From positions 1,116,001-1,180,000 of the forward strand of contig NZ_CP034170.1 of the NCBI RefSeq assembly GCF_003860405.1: a stretch of 64,000 nucleotides of DNA, given 5' to 3'. Position numbers and translations under genes: made by a program. Shown piece after piece: positions 33,651 through 43,327 of this stretch (positions within the stretch are counted from its first letter, which is position 1; each line of letters starts with the position of its first letter). The notes beneath the pieces are model-generated. The model was not told where the DNA came from and searched no databases. It saw only the letters and a program-made list of their open reading frames with translations. Source of the stretch: Nakamurella antarctica (GTDB lineage: Bacteria > Actinomycetota > Actinomycetes > Mycobacteriales > Nakamurellaceae).

Positions 33651-35117
33651 CTAAAGACCTTCGCGATATCGCTCTTGCTCGACGACCTGCTCCCGGTCGG
33701 AAAGTCGCGCGAGCCCGGCGAGTGGTTGCGCCATCCGGAAGTTACCGCGCAACGAGGGCGCGGTGCGGTCCAGAAACGCCCAATACCCCGCGGTGTAGGG
33801 GCAGGCCTTGTCGCCCAGGCGCACTTTCGGGTCGAACCGGCAGGAAGCGCAGTGGTCAGACATTTTTTTGATGTATGCACCGCCGGAGGCATACGGCTTC
33901 GTCGCCACGATTCCGCCGTCGGCGTGCTGTGACATGCCGATCACGTTGACCGGCATCACCCACGGCGTGCCATCGACGAACATGTCGGTGAACCATCGCT
34001 CAAGTTGGCGCGGATCGTAGCCGCGTTGCAGGGCCCAGTTCCCGATCACCATCAAGCGCTGGATGTGGTGCGCCCAGCCGTTCTCGCGCACCCCCTTGAT
34101 GGCGTGGTGCAGACAGTTGGCCTCGATCGCGGCGTCGTCGAGTTCGATGAATTCGCGGGGCAGATCACGGTGCGCGCCCAGGTAATTGTTCTCGGTGCGG
34201 TATCCCTCACCCAAGTGCCAGTACAGGTGCCAGACGTAATCGCGCCAGCCGATCACCTGCCGAACGAAGCCTTCGACGCTCGCGATCGGGGCGCGGCCGG
34301 CGTGGTACTCGGCGACGACGGTTTCGACCACGTGGCGCGGGTCAAGCACCCCCAGGTTCATAGGGGCGCTCAGCAAGGAGTGCGCCATCGTCCAATCCCC
34401 GGCCAGGGTCGCATCCTCGAAGGGGCCGAATTGCTGCAGCCGCTCGCCGACGAATGCAGTGAGCGCAGCTTCGGCCTCTGCGCCGGTGACCGCGAAACGT
34501 CGAGGCCCGTCATCTCCCACGAGATCGAGAAAACCTTCCGCCTGCCAGCGGTCGAGGTCCTCCCGTACGCCGGCGTCGATGTCGTCTTCTTCAGGCCACC
34601 ACGGCTCAGGCAGTCCGAGCGTTCGGGCGCCCTTCGGCGGAGCGCCCCGATTGTCGTGGTCGTAGTTCCACTGCCCACCGGCAGGGCTCTCGCCCTCCAT
34701 TAAAAGGCCGGTACGTACTCGAACCTCCCGGTAAAAGTCCTCCAACAAGAGCCTGCGTTTGCCGCGCTTGCCGGCCCATGCGGCGAACTCCGCCTCGGTG
34801 GTGACGAACCCGCGAGAGGGCAGCACTGCCATCCCATGCGCCCGCACAAAACGGCGGGCGCCGTAGGAGGTGGGGTCGATCACCTCGAGATTGCTTCGGC
34901 CGTCAACTACTTCGGCGTAGTTGTTGACTTGGTGGAACTCGACGCGTGAGCCGAGCTCGTCGGCGCGATGGCGCAGCGAGGACAGGATGAGATGCGCCTT
35001 TGCGCGGTGCATGCGGCGTCGAGCGAAAACAGACTTGGCCTCGATGATCATCATTGGTCCGCCGTCGTCGAACTCGGCGCCCAGCTGACCGACCATGATC
35101 CAGCGAGTGAGCGTCAT
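33651..35117 (-). CDS. Iron-sulfur photolyase/cryptochrome (FeS-BCP, PhrB-like)
   Basis: 488 residues of the deoxyribodipyrimidine photolyase-related family, which repair UV lesions with FAD and a 4Fe-4S cluster. Cluster ligands are Cys in ANCLHHAI, the pair in DHCASCRF and Cys in KACPYTAGYW. The FAD region includes WHLYWHLGEGYRTENNYLGA. The length matches the family. It shares no operon with its neighbours. (6-4) versus CPD specificity cannot be told from the sequence alone. Confidence 0.9.
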   Translation of the reverse strand: MTLTRWIMVGQLGAEFDDGGPMMIIEAKSVFARRRMHRAKAHLILSSLRHRADELGSRVEFHQVNNYAEVVDGRSNLEVIDPTSYGARRFVRAHGMAVLPSRGFVTTEAEFAAWAGKRGKRRLLLEDFYREVRVRTGLLMEGESPAGGQWNYDHDNRGAPPKGARTLGLPEPWWPEEDDIDAGVREDLDRWQAEGFLDLVGDDGPRRFAVTGAEAEAALTAFVGERLQQFGPFEDATLAGDWTMAHSLLSAPMNLGVLDPRHVVETVVAEYHAGRAPIASVEGFVRQVIGWRDYVWHLYWHLGEGYRTENNYLGAHRDLPREFIELDDAAIEANCLHHAIKGVRENGWAHHIQRLMVIGNWALQRGYDPRQLERWFTDMFVDGTPWVMPVNVIGMSQHADGGIVATKPYASGGAYIKKMSDHCASCRFDPKVRLGDKACPYTAGYWAFLDRTAPSLRGNFRMAQPLAGLARLSDREQVVEQERYREGL

Positions 35118-35202
35118 GGGACGAGTTTAGGACGATGTGCGGTGGTCGGGGACGGAGGCAACTTGTGCTTGTGGTGGTGATGCAGATGCAGCCGCTGGTC
35201 CA

Positions 35203-35694
35203 TTACCGAATGGGACGTGTGCTCCGGGTCCTACTGCGTAGTCCGCGCGGCCGGACGGATGAAACCGGGATCCGCCGCTGAGCTAGGTCCGCGGATCCCA
35301 GCACGCTGATCCCGCCCGAATGACTGAGGTACACCCCGTGCACTTCCAGCGTTGAGACAAAGGCGAGTCTGTGGATTGCCGCGGCCCACATCCGGTCGCT
35401 AGCAGTGACAGAGCGAGAGCCCATGCGCTCTAGGACGTAGACGATGCTAGCAGCGCCGGCGGGAGGCAACGTCTCTCGCACGGACATCATCAGGTTGTGC
35501 ATCATGGTGGCTGTAGGGCGCTGCGGTATCCCGGCGACGGGAATGATAATCGGCAGCTGGCAATGATTTTCGTCCAGCGGCAGGATCCATAACTGGCCGG
35601 GATTGCACGCTTCGCCAACGATATCGGTGAGGCGCTCGATAGTGTCAGCTTCTGAGATGAGTGGGCGAACTGATGCTTCTTCGGGGGTGATCAT
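35203..35694 (-). CDS. Hypothetical protein, 163 residues
   Basis: A soluble protein with alternating beta/alpha pattern (IWILPLDENHCQL-like, LPIIIPVAGIPQRP, ASIVYVLERMGSRSVTASDR) and a basic tail rich in Arg/Ser. The pattern suggests a conserved cytoplasmic actinobacterial protein, but I recognise no domain. It is a single gene between photolyase and the small membrane protein. Confidence 0.65.
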   Translation of the reverse strand: MITPEEASVRPLISEADTIERLTDIVGEACNPGQLWILPLDENHCQLPIIIPVAGIPQRPTATMMHNLMMSVRETLPPAGAASIVYVLERMGSRSVTASDRMWAAAIHRLAFVSTLEVHGVYLSHSGGISVLGSADLAQRRIPVSSVRPRGLRSRTRSTRPIR

Positions 35695-35779
35695 GTGCCA
35701 GATACTGGCTTAAAACTCTAAAGCCACTTCGGACTTATCCACACCGAGGGGGAAGCGGGCTTGGCGGCGGCGTGGGGCT

Positions 35780-35998
35780 TCAGGCCAGAAATGTGATGAG
35801 TGAGGCGATGAAAAGCAGCGCCACCACGAGGCTCAACGAGCCGACAACAATCCACCGGCGAGGGGCCTTTCGTGCGGGCTCGGGGACACCGACAGCCGTT
35901 GCTTTCACGGCGCGAGCTCTGCTGGCCCCCGGGTTGTTCCGCCGTGAGAGCGCCACACTCGAGGACCTTTTTGGCTGACGCTTTCGGGGTGAGGGCAT
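35780..35998 (-). CDS. Small basic single-pass membrane protein (72 residues)
   Basis: A very basic N-terminus (MPSPRKRQPKR and RARAVKAT) is followed by one C-terminal helix (WIVVGSLSLVVALLFIASLI). The start was set at 35998; the frame continues upstream but there it overlaps the divergent dinB promoter. No family is recognised. Confidence 0.62.
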   Translation of the reverse strand: MPSPRKRQPKRSSSVALSRRNNPGASRARAVKATAVGVPEPARKAPRRWIVVGSLSLVVALLFIASLITFLA

Positions 35999-36130
35999 GC
36001 ATCGCAGTTTATCCCGCGACCCTTTTATCCCGTGGCGCGAGAAGTTGCCGTGGCACGTAGTCGCAGTTCGGAGCGCCATCGGGTTGCGCTTCTCACCGTC
36101 GGCAGCGCTATTCAACAGCCGCCAAGTGTG

Positions 36131-36144
36131 CGAACATGTGTTCG
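36131..36144. promoter_or_regulatory. LexA (SOS) box at the dinB start
   Basis: CGAACATGTGTTCG fits the Gram-positive SOS box CGAAC-N4-GTTCG at every defined base (GAAC/GTTC dyad). Its last base is the first base of the preferred GTG start codon of dinB. Confidence 0.78.
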
Positions 36145-37346
36145 TGTCCGGCACCGCGAGCATCCTCCATGCCGACCTTGATGCATTCTTCGCCTCCGTC
36201 GAACAGCGCGATAATCCATCCCTGCGGGGCCGCCCGGTAGTAGTGGGGCTGGGGGTAGCGATGGCCGCGAGCTACGAAGCGAAGCGCTTCGGGGTTCGGA
36301 CGGCGATGAGCAGCTATCACGTCCGCAGGGTCTGCCCGCAGGCGATTTTTGTTCCGCCGCGCATGGACGCCTACGCCGCCGCCTCACGGGCTGTGTTTGA
36401 CGTTTTCCGGCAGATTTCACCCCTGGTAGAGGGGGTTTCCATCGATGAGGCTTTTCTCGAGGTGGGCGGTCTTTGGCGGACTCGCGGCACACCTGAGGCC
36501 ATTGCCGCGGATCTACGCAAGCGCGTTTTCGATGAAGTGGGTCTGCGCATCACAGTAGGGGTCGCCCGAACCAAATTCTTGGCCAAGGTCGCCAGTGGTG
36601 TTGCCAAACCGGACGGTCTGCTGGTGGTTCCGGTAGCGGGAGAGAGAGATTTCCTCTACCCATTGCCGGTGGAGAAGCTCTGGGGCGTCGGCACGGTTAC
36701 AGCGCAGAAGTTGCATTCCCACGGGCTGCGAACAGTCGCGCAGATAGCCGATATTGACGAGATGACGCTCGCCTCTATCGTTGGCAACGCCTCGGGGCGA
36801 CACCTTTACGCACTGGCGCACTTTGAGGATCCGCGGCAGGTGGTCACCGGCAAGCGACGTGGGTCCATGGGGGCGCAATCGGCGATGGGTCGCGGGCTTA
36901 AATCGCCGGGAGACATTGACACCACGATGGTGGCGCTGGTGGACCGAGTCACGCGGCGCTTGCGTGCGAGCGAGCGGCGGGGACGAACCATCCTGCTGCG
37001 CCTGCGGTTTGATGATTTTACGCGGATCACCCGGTCTCACACGCTTTCGCGTTCCACCGATCAAACCGCCCCGATCTTGGCAGCGAGTCGGCAACTCCTC
37101 GCCGAGTCGATGCCCCTGATCCGGGAACAAGGACTGACTCTCGTCGGAATCTCAGTCCACAACTTTGACGATGACGAAACCGCGGACCAGCTGGAGCTTC
37201 CGTACGAATCCTCGCCGGGCAAAGCTCTGGACAAGGCGCTGGATGAAGTGCGACTAAAATTTGGCGACGCTGCGGTGACACGAGCGGTGTTGCTCGGGCG
37301 AAGGGATGGCATCACACTGCCGGTGCTGCCAGAACATCAGGATTAA
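36144..37346 (+). CDS. dinB: DNA polymerase IV
   Basis: A Y-family translesion polymerase of 400 residues. Catalytic acidic residues are in LHADLDAFFASVEQRD and SIDEAFLEV, with SYEAKRFGV, the helix-hairpin-helix segment LWGVGTVTAQKLHSHGLRTV, and the little-finger domain. The exact beta-clamp motif is not certain. I prefer GTG 36144; GTG 36138 or 36126 are in frame. There is no Shine-Dalgarno, so the message may be leaderless. A LexA box overlaps the start, implying DNA-damage induction. Confidence 0.93.
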   Translation: MSGTASILHADLDAFFASVEQRDNPSLRGRPVVVGLGVAMAASYEAKRFGVRTAMSSYHVRRVCPQAIFVPPRMDAYAAASRAVFDVFRQISPLVEGVSIDEAFLEVGGLWRTRGTPEAIAADLRKRVFDEVGLRITVGVARTKFLAKVASGVAKPDGLLVVPVAGERDFLYPLPVEKLWGVGTVTAQKLHSHGLRTVAQIADIDEMTLASIVGNASGRHLYALAHFEDPRQVVTGKRRGSMGAQSAMGRGLKSPGDIDTTMVALVDRVTRRLRASERRGRTILLRLRFDDFTRITRSHTLSRSTDQTAPILAASRQLLAESMPLIREQGLTLVGISVHNFDDDETADQLELPYESSPGKALDKALDEVRLKFGDAAVTRAVLLGRRDGITLPVLPEHQD

Positions 37347-37379
37347 GACGGGAGCGCCACGGAAGAAGGGAGCGGTGTT

Positions 37380-38651
37380 GTGGGGGAGACTAAAAGCATG
37401 CCGAATGCCCGCTCACCGCGAACGTCTTCGGCCTATCGCAACGCGCTGATTGCTGCGGGGTCGATGCGACAGGTGTCAACGGCGGAGTGTGCGACGTCAA
37501 AGACGATAGCGGGTGCGAGAACGGAAGCCGCCCAACGGAAGTCTCGTGCTCGAAGATCGTGGTGGTACCCGCTGCAGTTGGTGGTCCTGACATTTGCTGT
37601 CCTGCTCGGCGGTCTCCAGCTTGACCAGCGACTATCCGAGCTTCTGATCTGGCCGACCCAAGGCGCGAAGTTCGTCGAAATCGGTCAGCACTATGACGCA
37701 GCGGTCCAGTTACCCAAGATGGTCATTGTGGTGGCTGGTTTCAACCGCCGCGACGCTGATGCGATTGCGAGGGCGTTATTGCCGTCCCTGCAGGATTCGC
37801 AGACCCGGGTCTTCTCGCTGCAGTACGGGTCCGGAATTTACGAAGGTGACTTTGCGCGGAAATTTGATGCGCTGTACGAGCTGTACAGACCCGAGCGGAT
37901 TAGTTTGTTCGGCTCCTCGATGGGGGGCGACGTGGCCCTGCGATTGGCAGCGCATATCAACCGTACTTATCCCACCGGACTATCGCCCGACACTTCGGGG
38001 ACGGCGGTGACCAACTCGGCAACCGCGGGTGGCTTGACGACAGCGGCTGCACTGAAAACCAAAGAGGAGCCACCAGCACCGCTGCGACTGGACACGATTT
38101 ATCTGGATTGCACCCCGCTGTCGGACCAGAATTTGCGGTCGGAAAGTAGGTCGAAGGCGGAGCTTTTACGCGGACTCACTGAAGGTTTGCAGACAGACGG
38201 GGGAGGGCTGACCCGAATCGCGACGGAAATGTTGGCGCAGAAAAACAGCTGGTTGCACGGGTTTCCACCATCGGTTCAGATCAACGGCGACAGATTCTGG
38301 TACATCTTCCACGAGATTCGGCGCGAGAAAGTGAATCTACGCGGTGCCTCGACGTTGCTCATCAAGGATCAATACGCGGTAATCCGGCAGTTCGACGCAG
38401 CCCAAACGCTCGGCGCACTGGACCCGGCTACCGACATCGTGTATTTCTTGCCCCAAAACCGAGAAATGGACACCACGGTTAATGTGGCAGCGGCGACGTC
38501 CGACCTTGCTGGGTTCGCGGACGAGTTCGGCCTGCCGGTGCAGATTGTGGCTATTGAAGGTGGTTTTCACGCCAGCGCTACCCGTAACGCACCGCAGTAC
38601 AACAAGGCGATTGGGAGCTATCGGGCTGCCTCCGACCGACTCGCCCACTAG
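37380..38651 (+). CDS. Membrane-anchored alpha/beta-hydrolase-like protein
   Basis: 423 residues. A cytoplasmic N-terminus of about 60 precedes one helix (YPLQLVVLTFAVLLGGLQL), and the rest is probably extracytoplasmic. The hydrolase elbow is LFGSSMGGDVALRLAA with Ser as nucleophile; a late His in GGFHASATRNA could complete the triad. It could be an envelope esterase or lipase. It follows dinB by 33 bases but is probably unrelated to it. Confidence 0.72.
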   Translation: MGETKSMPNARSPRTSSAYRNALIAAGSMRQVSTAECATSKTIAGARTEAAQRKSRARRSWWYPLQLVVLTFAVLLGGLQLDQRLSELLIWPTQGAKFVEIGQHYDAAVQLPKMVIVVAGFNRRDADAIARALLPSLQDSQTRVFSLQYGSGIYEGDFARKFDALYELYRPERISLFGSSMGGDVALRLAAHINRTYPTGLSPDTSGTAVTNSATAGGLTTAAALKTKEEPPAPLRLDTIYLDCTPLSDQNLRSESRSKAELLRGLTEGLQTDGGGLTRIATEMLAQKNSWLHGFPPSVQINGDRFWYIFHEIRREKVNLRGASTLLIKDQYAVIRQFDAAQTLGALDPATDIVYFLPQNREMDTTVNVAAATSDLAGFADEFGLPVQIVAIEGGFHASATRNAPQYNKAIGSYRAASDRLAH

Positions 38652-38762
38652 GTCCGCTGGAGTGCCCTTGTCGCGTCGAGCGCTCATGTCGGGCCAGCGA
38701 TCTTTCGGGCGGCCTCACGGTCACTGGTAGCGTCCAGCTCCGTCTTGGTCGCGCTTGGGTGG

Positions 38763-39269
38763 ATGCACAAAGCGAGGCTGCCTCAGGGGCCCAACAACAG
38801 CAAGGAGTATGACGTGAGCCGGCTGACCGAGGTGGGCGAGCGGGAGAATTGGCGATGTTGGATCTGCGACCGCCCAGTGGACGAAACGATATCCTCCAAC
38901 GACTCTCGCGGTCCGACGATAGACAACATCAACGCGGCCACCAAGGGCTCTAAAAGCAAAGCTGGTGACGAACGGCTGGCGCACTTGGGATGCAACACCA
39001 AGCGGGGCGCCGTCAAACCGGTGATTCCATGGCCGAGCGAACTCATCGTGGCCGATCAAGCAGTCATCTTGACCACCGTTGAGCGCCTGTCCCGAAAGGG
39101 CGGCCGTGAAGTTGTCGGCAGATGTATGGACCGTAAAGATGCCCAGGAAGCCGCAGAGTGGTTGCTGGACCGGATCTCTCGGTTGGCTCCAGAATTGGCG
39201 CTCGAGTTCACGATCGAACAAGGCGGAGGCCAATACATGATCGCCTTAACGGCGGGCCGCGGCCGCTGA
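38763..39269 (+). CDS. HNH-endonuclease-like protein
   Basis: 168 residues with an HNH-type zinc site: CWICDRPVD, then GPTIDNINAATKG where an HNH His is expected but Asp/Asn appear, and ERLAHLGCNTKRGA supplying His, Cys and Asn. The rest is helical and unremarkable. Start at ATG 38763 (GGGTGG before it); a TTG at 38745 is in frame. Probably a DNA-binding or nuclease protein; no partner genes are nearby. Confidence 0.65.
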   Translation: MHKARLPQGPNNSKEYDVSRLTEVGERENWRCWICDRPVDETISSNDSRGPTIDNINAATKGSKSKAGDERLAHLGCNTKRGAVKPVIPWPSELIVADQAVILTTVERLSRKGGREVVGRCMDRKDAQEAAEWLLDRISRLAPELALEFTIEQGGGQYMIALTAGRGR

Positions 39270-39386
39270 GTGCGTAGCCCCCTTGACGGCGCTGCGGGTA
39301 GCTCGGTTTAGGCTCGGGGTTAACGGGGTCTTCGCGTCGCTCACCGCGGGCTTCCCCTGACGGGTGACGAGGACTGGAGCTTCACG

Positions 39387-40154
39387 GTGGACAAAGTTGT
39401 CGCCAGCGCTGCCGACGCAGTAGCGGATATCCCTGCAGGGGCGAGCCTGGCGGTGGGTGGCTTCGGCTTGTGCGGTATCCCCACCGTGCTGATCCGTGCG
39501 CTTCTGGCTCAGGGCGCAGACCGCCTGCACGTGGTCTCCAACAACTGCGGCGTGGATGGTGCTGGCCTGGGCCTCTTGCTGGAGGGCAACCGAATCTCGC
39601 GGGTCATCGCGTCCTACGTCGGCGAGAACAAAGGGTTTGCTCGCCAATTTCTCTCCGGTGAGCTCGAGGTCGAGCTCACCCCCCAGGGCACGCTGGCTGA
39701 GCGGTTGCGTGCCGGCGGCGCCGGCATCGGCGCCTTCTTCACACCCACCGGAGTCGGCACACAGGTCGCCGAGGGTGGCCTGCCGTGGAAATATGCAAAG
39801 GACGGGTCGGTCGCCGTAGCCTCACCGGCCAAAGAAGTCCGAATCTTCGGCAACAGACACATGGTGCTGGAAGAGGGCATCGTCACCGACTACGCATTGG
39901 TGCGCGCAGCGAAGGCGGACCGGCAGGGAAACGTGGTGTTCCACGCATCGGCGCGGAACTTCAACCCGCCCGCAGCGATGGCGGGCCGCATCACCATCGT
40001 GGAGGCGGAGGAAGTGGTCGAATTGGGTGTGTTGACGCCGGACGAGATACACCTGCCTGGCGTATTCGTGCAGCGGGTGGTAGCGCTGACTGCCGCGCAG
40101 GCCGCGGATAAGAGCATCGAGAAGCGCACTGTCGCGCCCCAAGGCGCGCTGTGA
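39387..40154 (+). CDS. scoA: 3-oxoacid CoA-transferase, subunit A
   Basis: 255 residues, alpha subunit of a type I CoA-transferase that moves CoA from succinyl-CoA (or acyl-CoA) to a 3-oxoacid. It has the motifs [37 protein letters not shown] and [13 protein letters not shown]. The GTG start is preceded by GGAG. It overlaps the B subunit by ATGA. AtoD or PcaI-type specificity is the alternative. Confidence 0.92.
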   Translation: MDKVVASAADAVADIPAGASLAVGGFGLCGIPTVLIRALLAQGADRLHVVSNNCGVDGAGLGLLLEGNRISRVIASYVGENKGFARQFLSGELEVELTPQGTLAERLRAGGAGIGAFFTPTGVGTQVAEGGLPWKYAKDGSVAVASPAKEVRIFGNRHMVLEEGIVTDYALVRAAKADRQGNVVFHASARNFNPPAAMAGRITIVEAEEVVELGVLTPDEIHLPGVFVQRVVALTAAQAADKSIEKRTVAPQGAL

Positions 40155-40819
40155 TGCCCCGCACCCGCAGCGAGATGGCGGCCCGCGCGGCCGCAGAACT
40201 TGTCGATGGTCAGTACGTCAACCTGGGAATCGGGTTGCCTACCCTCGTGCCGAGTTTTCTTCCGCCGGGTATGACGATCATGATGCAATCGGAGAATGGC
40301 ATCCTCGGCGTCGGGCCCTACCCAGACGATGCCGACGTGGACCCTGACCTGATCAACGCTGGCAAGGAAACGGTGACAACCGTTGCGGGAGCATCATTTT
40401 TCGACTCAGCTCTCAGCTTTGGCATGATCCGCGGGGGGCACATCGACGTGGCGATCCTGGGAGGGATGCAGGTCTCGTGTTCCGGCGACCTAGCCAACTG
40501 GATGATCCCGGGAAAGATGGTGAAGGGGATGGGCGGCGCCATGGATCTTGTGCACGGCGCGCGCACGGTGATCGTCATGATGGAACACCGTGCCAAGGAC
40601 GGCGCTGCCAAGCTGCTGACTGTTTGCGACCTCCCGCTGACCGGCCGCGGCGTAGTGGATCGAGTGATCACCGACCTTGCCGTGCTCGACGTTGCCGGCG
40701 ATCACTTTGACGTTGTTGAGATCGTCGACGGGGTGAGTTGGGGCGAATTAACGGCAGCCACTGATGCACCGTTGGTCGACTGCCGCGGCTCCCTTCACGG
40801 AGTCACCGCGGTCCCCTAG
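40151..40819 (+). CDS. scoB: 3-oxoacid CoA-transferase, subunit B
   Basis: 222 residues, beta subunit. The catalytic Glu lies in [13 protein letters not shown] (about residue 48), which forms the glutamyl-CoA thioester intermediate. Further motifs are [20 protein letters not shown] and [15 protein letters not shown]. It ends the two-gene operon; a 19-bp tandem repeat lies just downstream (40845-40882). Confidence 0.92.
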   Translation: MMPRTRSEMAARAAAELVDGQYVNLGIGLPTLVPSFLPPGMTIMMQSENGILGVGPYPDDADVDPDLINAGKETVTTVAGASFFDSALSFGMIRGGHIDVAILGGMQVSCSGDLANWMIPGKMVKGMGGAMDLVHGARTVIVMMEHRAKDGAAKLLTVCDLPLTGRGVVDRVITDLAVLDVAGDHFDVVEIVDGVSWGELTAATDAPLVDCRGSLHGVTAVP

Positions 40820-40844
40820 CAGAACTCCTTACACCCGGAGCGCT

Positions 40845-40882
40845 CGGATATTCGGCGCCTGCCCGGATATTCTGCGCCTGCA
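40845..40882. repeat. 19-bp tandem duplication
   Basis: CGGATATTCGGCGCCTGCC is followed at once by CGGATATTCTGCGCCTGCA (two differences) between two convergent genes. Origin and role unknown. Confidence 0.6.
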
Positions 40883-40909
40883 GCGGCGGCTGATCAGACG
40901 CGCACTCGA

Positions 40910-41545
40910 TCAGCCAGGCGGGGTATCGCCGGCGCGGCCGCTCTCGTCGCGCAGGCGCGGTTCGGTGCGATTCTTTGGGTGGATGCCGAATTTGTCGGCG
41001 TAGTACGCCCGAATCAGGTCCATATCGGCGCCCACATTGCCCGTGGGCATGAAACTCGGGCCCAAGCCACCGCTTTTCGTGGTGCGGTCAACAAAACCTA
41101 GGGTGATCGGCATCCCCGTCTCCAGAGCAATGCGATAGAAGCCAGACTTCCAGTAATCACCGCGAGCCCTCGTGCCTTCAGCTGCCACGACGAGGTAGAA
41201 CTGGTCGCCAGCTTCGACTCTGCTCACAATCTCCGACACGACCTTGCTCGGGTCTTTGCGATCGACAGGGATGCCCCCCGTCGCGCGAGCGAGGAAGCCC
41301 ATCGGGCCACTGAAGAGCTCCTGCTTACCTAAGAACTTCGGCGTCAGGCCAAGGCGCCACGTGATGGCGAGCATCACGACGTAGTCCCAGTTTGAGGTGT
41401 GCGGGGCGCCCAGCAGGATGCCGTTCTTCGCCGAGGGAACCTCGCCTACAAAGTGCCAGCGGCTGAGCTTCCAGGCGAGCTTGACCAGCTTCGCACGGGC
41501 ACCCTTGGCGGGGGCCGGCGGTGGGATGGCGCTGGGGGTGTTCAT
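40910..41545 (-). CDS. 1-acyl-sn-glycerol-3-phosphate acyltransferase-like protein
   Basis: 211 residues of the PlsC superfamily. The H-x4-D motif is APHTSNWDYVVM (about residue 50), with GIPVDRKDPSKV and VVAAEGTRARGDYWKSGF as the second and third blocks. This form (HTSNWD, EGTR) is typical of small soluble-looking acyltransferases in actinobacteria. The acyl acceptor is unknown. Confidence 0.87.
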   Translation of the reverse strand: MNTPSAIPPPAPAKGARAKLVKLAWKLSRWHFVGEVPSAKNGILLGAPHTSNWDYVVMLAITWRLGLTPKFLGKQELFSGPMGFLARATGGIPVDRKDPSKVVSEIVSRVEAGDQFYLVVAAEGTRARGDYWKSGFYRIALETGMPITLGFVDRTTKSGGLGPSFMPTGNVGADMDLIRAYYADKFGIHPKNRTEPRLRDESGRAGDTPPG

Positions 41546-41623
41546 TGCCGAAGGCTACCGGCGTGACGTAGCTACTCGTAAGTAACTTAGCCTGCAGAAC
41601 TTGACCGCGGGTGTGATCCGGCA

Positions 41624-43207
41624 CTACCAGGCTGAAGGCTCAAAATCTTTGAGGAAGCAGCCGTGCAGATCTTCCCCCGCCTCCCCGCGAACGATGGGGT
41701 CGTAGACCCGCGCGGCACCGTCGACCAAGTCTAGAGGGGCGTGGAAACCCTCGTCTGCCAGCCGAATCTTAGTGAAATGGGGTCGCTCATCAGTAATCCA
41801 GCCCGTGTCGACGGCGGTCATCAAAATGCCGTCGGTAGCAAGCATCTCGCCGGCGCTGGTCCTCGTGAGCATATTCAACGAAGCCTTCGCCATGTTGGTG
41901 TGCGGGTGGCCCGGCCCCTTGTAGGCGCGGCTGAATTGGCCCTCCATGGCCGACACGTTAACAACGTACTTGCGCCGAGCTGTCGAGCCCGCCATCGCCG
42001 GCCGCAGCCTGCTGACCAATATGAACGGAGCGGTAGCGTTGCACAGTTGTACCTCCAACATCTCTAACGCATCAACCTCGTGCACCACCTGGGTCCAGCT
42101 GTTCTCGGTGTGCAAGTCCGGAACCAAGCCGCCTGCATCGATGGCCAGGTCTGCGGCGATTCGCTCGGCTGTGGTTGAACCAGTAGTGAGGGCCAGTGCA
42201 GTGATGTCGGCGGCAGTGAGTTTCGACCCGGGAGCGGGAGTCGACGTGCCCGGGCCCGACGTCAACGCACGCTGCGCGTAGGTCGATGGCAGGTCGTCAT
42301 GGGGGACGGTGCCGTTCAGCGCAACCGGGTGCGCGTCGTTGGTGTGGCCAAAGCTGATCACCTCAGGTAGCGGGCCGCTTGGCAGTGCTTCCGATTCCGC
42401 CTGCACCAACGGAGCATAGGAGCCGGGGGAGCGGCGAACGGTCTGCGCGGCATTGTTGATCAGGATGTCCAAAGGCCCAGCTGCCGCCACCGAATCTGCC
42501 AGCGCGATTACCTGCGCCGGATCGCGCAAGTCAATACCGACAATCCGCAGCCGATGCAGCCAGTCGGCGCTGTCCGGCATCGCGGTGAATCGACGGGTGG
42601 CATCGGCCGGGAAACGCGTGGTGATAGTGGTGTGTGCCCCATCGCGCAGGAGCCGCAGGGCGATGTACATGCCAATCTTTGCCCGACCGCCGGTGAGCAG
42701 CGCTCGCCGCCCGGTGAGGTCGACACTCGCGTCGCGGCGGCTGCGGTTCTTCGCCGCGCAGTCTGGGCACAGCTGATGGTAGAAGGCGTCGACCTGGGTA
42801 TACCGCTGTTTGCAGGTGTAGCAGGGGCGGGCTCTGATCAACTCGCCGGCGCTGGCCCCGGCGACCGCAGAAACCAGCGGGATACCCTGGGTCTCGTCAT
42901 CGATGCGGTCGGGGGAGCCGGTGGCTGTTGCTTGGATGACGGCTCTATCCGCGGTGGAAATTGCATCGCGTTTCTCAAGACGCCGTCGTTTCTTTATCGA
43001 TTTGAAGAGCTTCGCGGTGGCGCGCCTGATGGTGATGTAGTCAGGGTGCTCCTCGTCGAGGGCGTCAATTTCGGCCAGAACATCCAGGGCCAGCGCCATC
43101 CGTTCGGGAGCCACCCGGGCGCCGACATCACCTGCCGTGCAATGATTCTCGATAGTAGAATCGGCGGCCGGAGGCGGCTGCTTACAGGTACTGGAAGGGT
43201 CCGTCAT
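41624..43207 (-). CDS. SDR oxidoreductase with N-terminal zinc ribbon
   Basis: 527 residues. A helical N-terminus is followed by a zinc ribbon (CYTCKQRYTQ ... QLCPDCAAKN) and then an SDR domain with GRRALLTGGRAKIGMYIALR, NNAAQT and Ser in VVNVSAMEG. The expected Tyr of Y-x3-K is not at its place: the segment reads GPGHPHTNMAKASLNM. A Tyr in SRAYKG lies a few residues before. The ATG at 43207 is preferred over 43258. A redox or non-catalytic role is open. Confidence 0.8.
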   Translation of the reverse strand: MTDPSSTCKQPPPAADSTIENHCTAGDVGARVAPERMALALDVLAEIDALDEEHPDYITIRRATAKLFKSIKKRRRLEKRDAISTADRAVIQATATGSPDRIDDETQGIPLVSAVAGASAGELIRARPCYTCKQRYTQVDAFYHQLCPDCAAKNRSRRDASVDLTGRRALLTGGRAKIGMYIALRLLRDGAHTTITTRFPADATRRFTAMPDSADWLHRLRIVGIDLRDPAQVIALADSVAAAGPLDILINNAAQTVRRSPGSYAPLVQAESEALPSGPLPEVISFGHTNDAHPVALNGTVPHDDLPSTYAQRALTSGPGTSTPAPGSKLTAADITALALTTGSTTAERIAADLAIDAGGLVPDLHTENSWTQVVHEVDALEMLEVQLCNATAPFILVSRLRPAMAGSTARRKYVVNVSAMEGQFSRAYKGPGHPHTNMAKASLNMLTRTSAGEMLATDGILMTAVDTGWITDERPHFTKIRLADEGFHAPLDLVDGAARVYDPIVRGEAGEDLHGCFLKDFEPSAW

Positions 43208-43327
43208 GGGTGTCTCAAATTTCGTATCTGGAACGTGGGTAGCTCGAGGGTTCGCCAACCTGGGGCAGTAGGTCGGGCCCAGGGAACTCTACGGGGACAA
43301 TGAAAGGGGCGAGTGCCCCGCTCTTCC

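Noticed and set aside
35997-36143. Longer DinB N-terminus from ATG 35997
   Set aside because: The extra 49 residues are unlike the family, overlap the start of the divergent small gene, and would place the LexA box inside the coding region.
40845-40882. 19-bp tandem repeat as a terminator or operator
   Set aside because: It is a direct repeat without dyad symmetry or T-tract; no regulatory role can be argued.
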